NCBI RefSeq assembly: GCF_001690685.1 | Contig: NZ_LZGL01000018.1 | Coordinates: 62,001 to 126,000, forward strand | Direction: 5' to 3' | Source of the DNA: Gilliamella sp. wkB112 | GTDB lineage: Bacteria > Pseudomonadota > Gammaproteobacteria > Enterobacterales > Orbaceae | DNA: 64,000 nt | In this document: positions 17,755 through 26,509 of the stretch, one piece after another | Position numbering within the stretch: position 1 is the first letter of the stretch | Layout: the number at the start of each line of letters is the position of its first letter | Made by a program: the position numbers and the translations under genes | The notes under the pieces: model-generated | What the model was told of the DNA's origin: nothing | Seen by the model: only the letters and a program-made list of their open reading frames with translations | The model's database searches: none

Positions 17755-18546
17755 TTATTTTTTAGCTAAACTATATTGATGTTGAACTTCAGCTGTTGCT
17801 TTACGAAGATCTTCCTGAAATTTAGGTAAAGTCATTAAGCGAGAGTATTCAACAGCACCAACAATACGTCCTGCATCAACATCACTTTGCCAGTGAGCGC
17901 CACAAATCATACGGCTTTGGCCAAACTCATATCCACGTTTGATAATAGCTTCAGCATGTGAAGGAGCCATTTGTGCTAACACCAATGCTACAGTCCAACC
18001 ATATGAAGTGTGACCAGATGGGTATGAACCATTTTGACGTAAACGATCTTCTTCTGCTACCGGTTGGCAAGTATGGTTACCAAAGAATACGAATGGGCGT
18101 TTGCGCATATAGGCTTCTTTAGCTGTTTTAGTAGCATTATCTGCAGAATCAACAAGAAGGTCACCTAACATTTTATAAAGAGTTGGTGTTGTTTCTGGTG
18201 AAATAGTAATCCCCATCGGTACTGAAAATATTTTTGCCATATTAGTTGTATGCAAATCAGCATCCATTGTCGCTTGTTTCCAACGTTCAGTATCTTTAAG
18301 TTTATATCCTTCTTGATAAGCAAGTTTATCAGCTTCAAATACTGGGGAATTGTCTTTTGGTGGCCCTGGAAGGTAATCATTACTACTAACAGCTTCGGCT
18401 GCAGTATGGTAAGTAGGCCCAACTTCATGCCCTAGAAAATCTTCAGTAGAGCCTTTTTGAAAGGCTAACAAAGATGATGACATAAATAATGAGCATACAG
18501 CAACGGTTATCCCTGCCATTTTTAGTGTATTTCTTTTTTTGTTCAT
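17755..18546 (-). CDS. class A nonspecific acid phosphatase (PAP2 superfamily)
   Basis: Periplasmic phosphatase of 263 residues with a signal peptide (cleavage near SLLAF, about 29). The complete class A signature is present: K143-X6-RP, GSYPSGHT at 173-180, and SRMICGAHWQSD at 211-222 with the catalytic histidine 218 and aspartate 222. This is the PhoN/PhoC type, which removes phosphate from many organic phosphomonoesters and in some species also transfers it. It is monocistronic and divergent from two lipoproteins, with a CRP-type site between them. Confidence 0.9.
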   Translation of the reverse strand: MNKKRNTLKMAGITVAVCSLFMSSSLLAFQKGSTEDFLGHEVGPTYHTAAEAVSSNDYLPGPPKDNSPVFEADKLAYQEGYKLKDTERWKQATMDADLHTTNMAKIFSVPMGITISPETTPTLYKMLGDLLVDSADNATKTAKEAYMRKRPFVFFGNHTCQPVAEEDRLRQNGSYPSGHTSYGWTVALVLAQMAPSHAEAIIKRGYEFGQSRMICGAHWQSDVDAGRIVGAVEYSRLMTLPKFQEDLRKATAEVQHQYSLAKK

Positions 18547-18758
18547 TTTATTTCCTTACTATCAAATTATGATTGAATAATTAATTGAACCTGTAGTTTT
18601 ACAGGTTGATACTTCCTGTTTTTAATAATTGATTAATAAACTCCTCCAATAAATCAAACAATTAATACAATGAATCGATTCAGCTTTAATAATAAAAAAG
18701 TAACTAGTTTTTTTAATACTACTACTTGAATTTTAGTTAAACAAATTCGATATCAATT

Positions 18759-18778
18759 ATTGTGATTTTTGTCACATA
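18759..18778. promoter_or_regulatory. CRP (cAMP receptor protein) binding site
   Basis: TGTGA TTTTTG TCACA at 18761-18776 is a perfect two-half CRP core with AT-rich flanks. It lies in the 385-base region between the phosphatase gene (start 18546) and the lipoprotein pair (start 18932), so it can serve either direction. The rest of this region shows no gene. Confidence 0.75.
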
Positions 18779-18931
18779 TTTATTTTGAGCTTAAATAACC
18801 AGTAATAATCATCGGTTCCATGACTGAAGTTTTATAAAGACTTTTATGCACTTTTACGTTATTGTTTTATGCAGGAGTTGCAATAATGACAAAAAACTAG
18901 CTGACATATAAATGAATAAAGGTAATCTTCA

Positions 18932-19699
18932 ATGGCATTTAAAAAAATTATTTTAGTGGGCATCGTTTTGACATTATCAGGCTGTGACCATAATCCGTTA
19001 AATAGTACATTTATAAGGAATAACTATTTAACTACTTTTGATTTTAAATCTGCTCCACACTCTAAGCCAATAAAAAAACAGACTTTAAAAGGGAGTAATT
19101 TACATACAATCATTGGCAATGCTAATGGACTTTTTCAATCATATACTTCTGCTGATTTAAGTTTTAGTGTTGATTATGCAAACCAAACATATAACTATAA
19201 TATTAGGGGCCAGAGTTACCAATATACAATCAATTTTGATGATCAAAACAACATTATATCAATGGAAGATCCTCAAGCTAATAAAAAATTATTAGTAACT
19301 TTTGATAAGCATGGGCGAGTAACAAAAGTCGAAAATTCAGCTTTGGGCGATGAACCTATTATTTTGATTACTAAGTTTTTCTATCAAAATAATTTCTTGA
19401 CTAAAAGTTCCATAGAAATACGCCAAAAAGTGGATGAATCGATTTCTTTCCCAGTTAATTTTAGAGAAACAGAGTATTTTTATAATAATCAAAAACAATT
19501 GCATAAAAGTATTGAATATACTTATTACTCTGACATGAGGGCGCCAGATCAAGAACTTGATAACCAGCAACAGCCCGATAAACAAGAAACCTGTGTTTAT
19601 GATGATTATAACCAACATGGTGACTGGACTAAATTATATTGTCTTGATGCCAACAACAAAACCAGCAAATTTCAATTACGCACAATAGAATATTATTGA
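18932..19699 (+). CDS. lipoprotein of unknown function, first of a paralogous pair
   Basis: 255 residues with lipobox LSGC after an 18-residue signal sequence. The body is beta-rich and ends in a repeated pattern YDDYNQHGDWTKLYCLD followed by LRTIEYY. The next gene has the same arrangement (signal, FGAFEYMPHSK-like opening, C-terminal YDYNENGDWTKSYCL), so the two are old duplicates. The short YD/GDWT motifs recall Rhs-like strands but are too few for assignment. Confidence 0.7.
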   Translation: MAFKKIILVGIVLTLSGCDHNPLNSTFIRNNYLTTFDFKSAPHSKPIKKQTLKGSNLHTIIGNANGLFQSYTSADLSFSVDYANQTYNYNIRGQSYQYTINFDDQNNIISMEDPQANKKLLVTFDKHGRVTKVENSALGDEPIILITKFFYQNNFLTKSSIEIRQKVDESISFPVNFRETEYFYNNQKQLHKSIEYTYYSDMRAPDQELDNQQQPDKQETCVYDDYNQHGDWTKLYCLDANNKTSKFQLRTIEYY

Positions 19700-19713
19700 T
19701 AAGGTGTACCAAA

Positions 19714-20496
19714 ATGCCAAGAATAACGTTAATTATCTGTTTATTATTGCTATTATCAGCATGTAAACGAAGTGAAACCCAATACCCTACTTCACTTATC
19801 AATAATTATGTGTTTTTTGGCGCTTTCGAATATATGCCTCATTCCAAAATAATCAGAGAACAAACGATCACCGGAAGTGAACATAAAATTCTGAATACTA
19901 ATCCGGATGGATTATTAACATTGATAACAAGTAAAGAATCGGCGAAATTGCTTCAATTAGGAGGCGATGACAATATCGATGAATTAAAAATGATTATCAA
20001 TTATCAAGCAGCCAAAACCATAATAACAGATGGAGAAAATAACAAATTATTACCCGAATTTAATATGCAATTTGACAGCAATAATAATATTTCCAAATTA
20101 GAAAGCTTAAATCTTCTTATGACTTGGTTAGCAAGCTATGACAATAAAAATAGATTAATAAAAGTTTCTCACACCACTGACTCAAATTTTATAACGGAAA
20201 CTATAACTGTTGATTATGATAAACAGCAAATCCAAAAAATTACTACTAAAGTAGATTATAATATTAGTGATCAACAAAAACTTTACTCTATACAAGAAAA
20301 GCAATTTTATTATGATGAAAAACATCGCCTTAATAAAATTATAATTAATAATCACCGTGAAATTGATCAATCTTCTGAACAAACTATTGAGTGTTCATTT
20401 TATGATTATAATGAAAATGGTGATTGGACTAAATCCTATTGCTTAATACCTAATCAAAAATACACCTATTTTACATTACGCGAGATTACTTATTGA
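19714..20496 (+). CDS. lipoprotein of unknown function, second of a paralogous pair
   Basis: 260 residues, lipobox LSAC. The frame is open from a TTG at 19696, but the ATG at 19714 has AAGGTG 7 bases upstream and gives a normal lipoprotein signal (MPRITLIICLLLLLSAC). It begins 14 bases after the first gene and shares its layout: PHSKIIREQTITGSEHKI parallels PHSKPIKKQTLKGSNLHT, and both end in GDWTK. Probably one operon. Confidence 0.7.
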   Translation: MPRITLIICLLLLLSACKRSETQYPTSLINNYVFFGAFEYMPHSKIIREQTITGSEHKILNTNPDGLLTLITSKESAKLLQLGGDDNIDELKMIINYQAAKTIITDGENNKLLPEFNMQFDSNNNISKLESLNLLMTWLASYDNKNRLIKVSHTTDSNFITETITVDYDKQQIQKITTKVDYNISDQQKLYSIQEKQFYYDEKHRLNKIIINNHREIDQSSEQTIECSFYDYNENGDWTKSYCLIPNQKYTYFTLREITY

Positions 20497-20712
20497 TGTT
20501 TGGAGATGAGGTTAATTTTAATAACACTACAGATAACGAATATTAATTAGTATCCGACTCTATAATTGTTTTTATTCCCAACAAACATAAACTGCGCAAA
20601 CTTCCCTATTTACTAGGCTGACCAACCTATTGTTGGCTTGTTTGCTCATACCACTGTTAACATTGTTATTTTACTTTGCTTACTCTATATTACATACATT
20701 ATGGATTAGTAA

Positions 20713-22251
20713 CTAAGGATAAACGCAAATCGCATCGAAATATTCAACCCAATCCAAATATGAATTACCAACCATACCGATATCTGGAGAAACATAAAAA
20801 ACCTTGTTTTCATTGGTGGAACTTGACCAGATGTTTTTACTGATATAGGTGATATCAGAGTCAGTCTCATAATATCCATACGTTGCGCCCCATTCGCTAA
20901 GCAGACCAGTACCAATATTACGTTGATACCAGTTACCATTTGAGCTAGGCGTAGCGCCAACAAAACCTAAGCTAGACGTATCGAGTGAATTGGTTAATTC
21001 TTTTAAATTTGGTAAACGATAACCATAAGATGAACAATATCTCTCTGCATCTTGATAACCCATGCCCCAAGATTTTCTAGCGACAAACCATTCTTTTAAA
21101 ACAAAACCATATTTTAATACCGCACTATTACTATTATCATAACCTACTATCTCGAAGGTCTGTGGTAAGATTGGCTTAACAAGCGTTGCCTCCTCTGAAG
21201 CCTCTTTACTATTTACAACTGGACCAGTAAGAATAACACGAACAGTAGGATTTAAATCATCATTAGATGGCTCCATGGTAACGGTAAAGTCTCCTCTAGT
21301 AACAGTTGGCCAAGTCAATGTCGAAACATTAATACCACCTATTTCTAAATAAAAATACATTTTATTAGCTCCAGTAGTCGGAAAGTTACGACTGTAACTT
21401 GATGATTCTGTCGATTGCACTAGAAAGCCTTTTTTTGGGTTCCATATGATGTCTGGGCCAGCGTACTCACCTTCGCCGGAATCCAGATTCGGTCTGGCAT
21501 AGCAGATTTTAGGATTAGATTTAGGACTGATATAATAAGTGGCATTACTACTGCTGAAATTACTACTATTTGGTACTCCATACTGGGTAGTTAAACTACC
21601 ATTAGTACTGGTTAATACCACTTTATAAGGGGCGTCACAAATGCTTAATACAGTATTACGACTAACAGCGTTGTTTTCTTTATCGGTAATACTAACACTT
21701 AAATTACCGGTAGCAGTAACACCATTAGTACCCTGACCATCACCATCATCATCGCCCCAATAATTATACGGGGCACCAATTAAAGCGTTTAAGGTGATTG
21801 AATCAGTAGTGGGGGGCACCAGCATACCAATATCCGCAAAACTTTGGTTTTCTTTAAGTAACACTATTGGATTATCAGCGGTTGAAATATTGTTTGCGGG
21901 AGTGTAAGTGGTTTTACTAGTACCGTCCGATATAGTAATACCTAAAAGACCATCAGTAGTAGTGATTTTAGTAACTCCATTATCATACGTTAAATAAGGA
22001 CTACTACCATTAATAAACTTGACTGTACTGGCTAATAACGCCTGAGTATTAATTGAATAGGATAAGAATAATAAAGGTATTAAGGCTAACGTTACTTTAG
22101 ATAAATATTTTGTGCTTATAAATGATAATCGTAACCACGATAAAGATAGATAGTTAGGTACTAAAATAAATCTTAGCAAGAATAGCTTAGCTAATACGTA
22201 TTTAAGAAAATTTAAGTTAAAATACTGGCAGTGTTCATTATTGTACTGCAT
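20713..22251 (-). CDS. adhesin-like surface protein with a C-terminal DUF1566 domain
   Basis: 512 residues. The start is supported by AAGGA five bases upstream. The leader is unusually long: a basic, hydrophobic stretch of about 50 residues precedes the conventional hydrophobic core VTLALIPLLFLSYSINTQALLA. The middle (about 150-350) has NYWGDDDGDGQGTNGVTATG, LSVSITDKENNAVS, KICYARPNL and NFPTTGA, resembling the DUF823-type adhesion domain of enterobacterial surface proteins. The end (about 395-512) is DUF1566/Lcl-like: YRLPNLKELT, NIWSSST, VYP. The assignment rests on remembered motifs. Confidence 0.65.
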   Translation of the reverse strand: MQYNNEHCQYFNLNFLKYVLAKLFLLRFILVPNYLSLSWLRLSFISTKYLSKVTLALIPLLFLSYSINTQALLASTVKFINGSSPYLTYDNGVTKITTTDGLLGITISDGTSKTTYTPANNISTADNPIVLLKENQSFADIGMLVPPTTDSITLNALIGAPYNYWGDDDGDGQGTNGVTATGNLSVSITDKENNAVSRNTVLSICDAPYKVVLTSTNGSLTTQYGVPNSSNFSSSNATYYISPKSNPKICYARPNLDSGEGEYAGPDIIWNPKKGFLVQSTESSSYSRNFPTTGANKMYFYLEIGGINVSTLTWPTVTRGDFTVTMEPSNDDLNPTVRVILTGPVVNSKEASEEATLVKPILPQTFEIVGYDNSNSAVLKYGFVLKEWFVARKSWGMGYQDAERYCSSYGYRLPNLKELTNSLDTSSLGFVGATPSSNGNWYQRNIGTGLLSEWGATYGYYETDSDITYISKNIWSSSTNENKVFYVSPDIGMVGNSYLDWVEYFDAICVYP

Positions 22252-22470
22252 AGCGTCCTTTTCATCAGGTATAGTTTTATTTTATTTAAACTTTTGATGT
22301 TTGATTGCTTAAATACTTATTTTGAGTGATAAAATTATAACTCCTTGAAAAAATTTAACTACATTTTTTAAAAAAAAATTTTGTAAAGAAATGTTAATTA
22401 TACTAACCCCATTACTCACGCGGTAACAATTTTTTATTCTTAGTTCTATGGTATTTAAATGTTTCAAATC

Positions 22471-22510
22471 GTTTTTTATACTGAAACGTATGGCTATTTG
22501 GAAACATCTT
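22471..22510 (-). repeat. 40-bp interspersed repeat, copy B
   Basis: Minus-strand copy: AAGATGTTTC, 8 unrelated bases, CATACGTTTCAG, TATAAAAAAC. The 19 bases CATACGTTTCAGTATAAAA are identical to copy A at 36349. It lies between the Sel1-type gene and the adhesin gene, in the same orientation as both. Confidence 0.65.
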
Positions 22511-22611
22511 GACTATTATTAATGATTCATTTTTACAAGTAATATTATACCCCTGCGCCGTTAGGAGATCATTTATTAGTGGACATTATTTTGCCTTAGC
22601 GATAGGGTCAC

Positions 22612-22700
22612 CTATACAGTCTCATGGCTGGACGCTTCTTTGGTAACCTGATAATGGATACGCAGTTTTTGTTTGGTGTTGAGCCCCACAAATTCCTTAG
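22612..22700 (-). pseudogene. relic of an Ig-like adhesin repeat
   Basis: The minus strand reads KEFVGLNTKQKLRIHYQV, then TKEASSHETV, a stop, and VTLSL in the same frame. This is the end of a bacterial Ig-like domain of the kind repeated in long adhesins (a beta-strand RIHYQV, then VTLS). It is richer in GC than its surroundings and has no start. It fills part of the 550-base gap between the Sel1-type and adhesin-like genes. Confidence 0.5.
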
Positions 22701-22801
22701 CCTTAAAATTGATATAAAAAAGTAAATTTACTTATAAACTACCCGAATTATCACCTAATTATTTTAAGAAGATTTTTATTTAGGTATGTTTAATGCATAA
22801 T

Positions 22802-23671
22802 TTATTCTATTGACATAGGTAGCTTTTTTAATTCGGTGTAATAGTTTTTATAGGCTGTAGATTGAGTAATAGCTCTATCCAATTGTAATTTATTATTTAA
22901 TTCATGAGCATATTGAATAGTTTTGAATGGATCATTAGCAACACTTCTATCAGCAGCTAATTTAGCCCAAGCAGTTACTTTTAGTTTATCAGCAGCAACA
23001 CCTATCCCATAATAATAAGCTTCAGTTACTCTTGCTAAACAATATCTATTACCTGTTACTTTTGCACAATTTTCATAAAGTTGTATTGCCTTTGCTTCAT
23101 TTGGTGATTTTTTACTGTCAGGTAATAATAAATTTGCTACTTCATCTTTATCTAATCCAAAAAGTAAAATATCAGCATAAGTACTATAATCAGTTAAATT
23201 ATTTTTTAGTGTAATATCAATGCAATGTAATTGTTTTTTAAGTAAGGTCTCAGGTGATATTTTTTTATTCTCTAGAATAGATTGATTATCTTCTTGTATT
23301 ATTTCATTACAAGATTGAGGATGATCTTCCTCAGAAAGATCCCAAAAAATATTAAATGCCACATTTTGTGATTGTTCATAACTGAGATTAACCCGATGGT
23401 TAATATTATTATAATATCTTAATAAATAGGCATAAATATATAAGGCATTAGGGTCACCTTTATCTTTTTGAGCTATTAGCTCATTGAACATAGTTACATT
23501 TTTAACACCATAGGAAGGATTAGCACAAGCTAACATAGAACGAGCATAATCCATCGTCCAGTAATTATTTTGTTGAGCCATTGCTTGTTCCTTTGTACCT
23601 ACTGTTTGTGCAAAACTTGGTACTGTTACAATATATATAAATACGATAACTATTTGAATAATTTTATTCAT
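22802..23671 (-). CDS. periplasmic Sel1-repeat-like protein
   Basis: 289 residues with a signal peptide (MNKIIQIVIVFIYIVTVPSFAQ). The C-terminal half carries Sel1/TPR-like helices: AIQLYENCAKVTGNRYCLAR, EAYYYGIGVAADKLKVTAWA, KLAADRSVANDPFKTIQYAH. Such solenoids mediate protein contacts; the partner is unknown. Cysteine pairs (CANPSYG, QSCNEI) may form disulfides in the periplasm. Confidence 0.65.
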   Translation of the reverse strand: MNKIIQIVIVFIYIVTVPSFAQTVGTKEQAMAQQNNYWTMDYARSMLACANPSYGVKNVTMFNELIAQKDKGDPNALYIYAYLLRYYNNINHRVNLSYEQSQNVAFNIFWDLSEEDHPQSCNEIIQEDNQSILENKKISPETLLKKQLHCIDITLKNNLTDYSTYADILLFGLDKDEVANLLLPDSKKSPNEAKAIQLYENCAKVTGNRYCLARVTEAYYYGIGVAADKLKVTAWAKLAADRSVANDPFKTIQYAHELNNKLQLDRAITQSTAYKNYYTELKKLPMSIE

Positions 23672-24193
23672 AGCTACTTTGTTCCTTGGATCAAAGTGCT
23701 AAATAAAAACCTTAACTTAAGCAATAATAACATAAAAAAGATAATTTATTTTTAATGAGTTATCTGTTGCCGATTAAAATTGAGATAGCTCCATAAAATA
23801 TAAACGGTTTATTTGTAAGCAAAGATACCTTATATTTCGGTATAAAGCTTCCATTATTAAAATAAAAAAAATTTATTAAGGAGACACCATGCAAGCACCT
23901 ACAAAAATTACAACGCAATAAATCCAGCATGATTAGTACTAAACAGGTAAAGTTCATAATTTTGTGTAGCTCAACTCAAAGATAATGGCAAGTAATTCTT
24001 CAAAATCACTACTAATAAATGCTTTAAAGCTTTTTTAGCATAAAACCATTTTTGAATCAGATATATCCGATTTTTCATTTGCTTGGGACTAATTTCAGTT
24101 GAACTCTATTGATTCATAAAACAAAATGAAAAACTTATCAGAAAAGACCTTAGACATAAAAAATAGTTCTTAACTGGATTGTATTTGTGGACT
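23672..24193. other. gene-free stretch with a micro-ORF
   Basis: About 520 bases. The only gene-like signal is a plus-strand ATG at 23889 with AAGGAG 5 bases upstream that encodes MQAPTKITTQ and stops at 23921. A 65-codon minus-strand frame over the same region has no RBS and a poor composition. The rest is AT-rich with no identifiable element. Confidence 0.35.
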
Positions 24194-24280
24194 TGGTGCC
24201 AGTGGTCGGACTCGAACCGACACGCTTTTAAGGGCGGCGGATTTTGAATCCGCTGCGTCTACCAATTTCGCCACACTGGC
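24194..24280 (-). tRNA. tRNA-Leu (anticodon CAA)
   Basis: Complete class II cloverleaf: acceptor GCCAGTG / CACTGGC, discriminator A and encoded CCA; D-arm with TGGTAGACGC; anticodon stem GCGGA/TCCGC with loop TTCAAAA giving CAA, which reads UUG; a long variable arm; T-arm GTCGG TTCGAGT CCGAC. It stands alone with its own promoter. Confidence 0.96.
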
Positions 24281-24309
24281 ATTAGAAGTGTAAATAAGTA
24301 AACGTTGGC

Positions 24310-24337
24310 ATTATACTAAGCTCTGAAATATCTGCAA
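24310..24337 (-). promoter_or_regulatory. sigma-70 promoter of tRNA-Leu
   Basis: Minus strand TTGCAG, 16-base spacer, TATAAT. The expected start is a little over 20 bases before the mature tRNA 5' end. Confidence 0.7.
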
Positions 24338-24378
24338 CAGATATTATAATAATGTGCTTTAGTTGCCTAAAAATTCAA

Positions 24379-24621
24379 CTACCACCTACGTTTCCAAGCC
24401 GGTAGCTTTTTAAGTATAATGTATGCTGTTTCTTTCGCTATGGCATAATCAACATTATGATGGTTAGCATAATGTAACGATAATTCGTGCCATTTTTCAT
24501 CAAAAGTCTTCATTGTTCCATCTTTATGAGCACAATGTTTACAATAATTTTTGGACATATCATGTAACGGATAATCACCAATAGCAGTCATCGGCATGCC
24601 ACATGCAATGCACATTTTCAT
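24379..24621 (-). CDS. small zinc-ribbon protein
   Basis: 80 residues with paired cysteines CIACGMPM and CKHCAHKDG, the pattern of the putative zinc ribbon family (Zn_ribbon_2) of small cytoplasmic proteins. The remainder is helical and ends in a basic KLPAWKRRW. Function unknown. It follows the tRNA-Leu gene on the same strand, but the tRNA lies downstream of its stop. Confidence 0.7.
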   Translation of the reverse strand: MKMCIACGMPMTAIGDYPLHDMSKNYCKHCAHKDGTMKTFDEKWHELSLHYANHHNVDYAIAKETAYIILKKLPAWKRRW

Positions 24622-24775
24622 ATTTGAGTTCTCTTATAAATTAGTAACAGCAATTAAATATTTTAATTGACTACATTAATTAACTACATTAATCAATGTA
24701 TAAGAAATGCTACTCCGAGTTATATGCAAATACAAGCTGCTAGTAACTATAAGTGTATTAATAAAATTTTATAAA

Positions 24776-25027
24776 TTAAAAATTAAATTTGCCTTGCTGT
24801 AATACAGGAGTAAATGATCGTTTATGTTGTTGCCACAGTAAATAATGGTGTCGTAATCGTCGTTGCTTGCATAGGCGCAATATTTGTTGTTTTTGGGCAT
24901 CAGAAAAACTGAACCAGTTAAATCTTTCTGCTCTAGAGCGAAAGCATTTGAAGCAATAGCCTTGTTTATTGCTTTGGCAAATACCTTGGCAAGGACTGGG
25001 AATAGCAAAAAATTCAAGCTGATCCAT
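24776..25027 (-). CDS. ydhL: DUF1289 family protein, YdhL-like
   Basis: 83 residues. It matches E. coli YdhL: QLEFFAIPSPCQGICQ, then GYCFKCFRSRAERFNW and QQILRLCKQRR. The four cysteines (C-x3-C-x7-C-x2-C) suggest a bound metal, a general feature of DUF1289. Function unknown. A second 82-codon frame over the same bases is a shadow. It lies 34 bases downstream of hemA on the same strand. Confidence 0.85.
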   Translation of the reverse strand: MDQLEFFAIPSPCQGICQSNKQGYCFKCFRSRAERFNWFSFSDAQKQQILRLCKQRRLRHHYLLWQQHKRSFTPVLQQGKFNF

Positions 25028-25061
25028 TCGGCATTTTCCTTACTACATAGCCGTTAATACC

Positions 25062-26333
25062 TTAGTGTTTTTTTAAACCTAATCCTTTACTTAATACACT
25101 AAAACACTCATCACAATCATGGGTTGCTGCATGCAGTAATGTTTGCGTAGGTGCATGAATTAATTTATTAGTAAGTTTATGGGAAAATTCAGCAAAAACT
25201 TCATCAACATTGGCGCCTTGTTTAAGCGCGTTTAGGGCCTTAAGTTCAAGTTGTTGTTTGATATTTTCGGCATTACTACGATATTGTTTAACAAAAGCCA
25301 CAGCATTGCGTGATTTAAGCCAATCAATAAAATGTTCGGCTTGTTCTTGGATGATATATTGTGCTTGGTTGGCAGCTATGGCTCGTTGTTCCAGATTATT
25401 AGCCACGGTTTGGTGTAAATCGTCAATAGTATACAGATGCAAATTAGCTAAGGTAGCAATTTCAGCTTCAACGTCACGCGGTACTGCTAAATCAATAAAT
25501 AACATTTCTTTATTATTTCGTGCTTGCATAGTTCGCTCCACCAAACCTTTACCAATAATCGGCAGTGGGCTAGCGGTTGAGCTGATCACAATATCAACTT
25601 CGTTAAGGCGAGTTGCAATATCAGGTAAAGAAATGATTTCCGCATCAATAAGCGTAGCCAATTTTAGAGCTTTTTCACGAGTACGGTTTGCTACGATGAC
25701 ATGCTTAAAGCCATGAGGTTTTAAGTAACGAGCGATCAGTTCAATAGTTTCCCCTGCCCCAACTAGCATGACCTTTAATTGTTTAGCGTCACTAAACAGG
25801 TTGCGGGCAACTAGGCAAGCAGCATAAGCTACCGAAGCAGTATTAGCCCCTATATTAGTTTGTGTTCGTACCTGTTTAGCAACATGAAAAATAGTTTGAA
25901 AAAGCTTGGCTAGTTCAACTGATAAACAATTATTGTGTTGTGCTAAGCTGTAAGCTTGTTTAACTTGCCCTAAAATTTGCGGTTCACCAATGATCATTGA
26001 GTCAATACCACTAGCAACGGCCATAAGATGTTCGATTGCTATTTGCCCTTCATACCAATACAGGCAATCTTGATAAGGTTGTAGATCAAGATGATGAAAC
26101 TGAGCTAACCAATTGTTAACCGATTGTTTCAACCGTAAGTAATCAGTTGCGTGTTGATAACTTACATAAATTTCAGTGCGGTTACAGGTAGACAAAATAA
26201 CACAACCATCCACTAAAGGATGTTGAGATAAACTATACAGCGCTTTAGTTAGAACTTCATTAGGGAAAGCTAGTTTTTCCCTAATGTCCACTGGCGCAGT
26301 TTTGTAATTAACACCTAATATTGATATTGACAT
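25062..26333 (-). CDS. hemA: glutamyl-tRNA reductase
   Basis: First committed enzyme of C5 heme/tetrapyrrole synthesis: reduces glutamyl-tRNA to glutamate-1-semialdehyde with NADPH. 423 residues (E. coli 418). The catalytic Cys50 is in STCNRTE, the tRNA/substrate domain includes GIDSMIIGEPQILGQVK, the NADPH site is VMLVGAGETIELIARYL, and the C-terminal dimerisation helix follows. Divergent from lolB-ispE, a conserved gammaproteobacterial arrangement, but prfA does not follow here. Confidence 0.95.
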   Translation of the reverse strand: MSISILGVNYKTAPVDIREKLAFPNEVLTKALYSLSQHPLVDGCVILSTCNRTEIYVSYQHATDYLRLKQSVNNWLAQFHHLDLQPYQDCLYWYEGQIAIEHLMAVASGIDSMIIGEPQILGQVKQAYSLAQHNNCLSVELAKLFQTIFHVAKQVRTQTNIGANTASVAYAACLVARNLFSDAKQLKVMLVGAGETIELIARYLKPHGFKHVIVANRTREKALKLATLIDAEIISLPDIATRLNEVDIVISSTASPLPIIGKGLVERTMQARNNKEMLFIDLAVPRDVEAEIATLANLHLYTIDDLHQTVANNLEQRAIAANQAQYIIQEQAEHFIDWLKSRNAVAFVKQYRSNAENIKQQLELKALNALKQGANVDEVFAEFSHKLTNKLIHAPTQTLLHAATHDCDECFSVLSKGLGLKKH

Positions 26334-26509
26334 TGCACTGCTTCTTATTAAAAATTTAATTTGGCATGATGATTCTATTAAGTATCCAATTGCAAATATT
26401 ATACATAAAAAAATAATATAAGGTTAATTTACAGTAACTTTTTCTATTCTGCTAATTATCAGTTATAATGCCCCACTTAGTTGTTCTTAAACACTTAAAG
26501 AGTCATCTT

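Noticed and set aside
20706-20963. 85-codon frame overlapping the 3' end of the adhesin-like gene
   Set aside because: Same strand, different phase; the DUF1566 frame is clearly the coding one.
23760-23957. 65-codon minus-strand frame in the gap before tRNA-Leu
   Set aside because: No RBS, odd Cys/Phe-rich composition; not supported as a gene.
24769-25017. 82-codon frame overlapping ydhL
   Set aside because: Alternate phase of the same bases; the YdhL frame has the conserved cysteines.
25210-25716. 168-codon plus-strand open frame inside hemA
   Set aside because: Antisense to a clearly conserved gene; Ser/Cys-rich composition typical of a shadow frame and no RBS.
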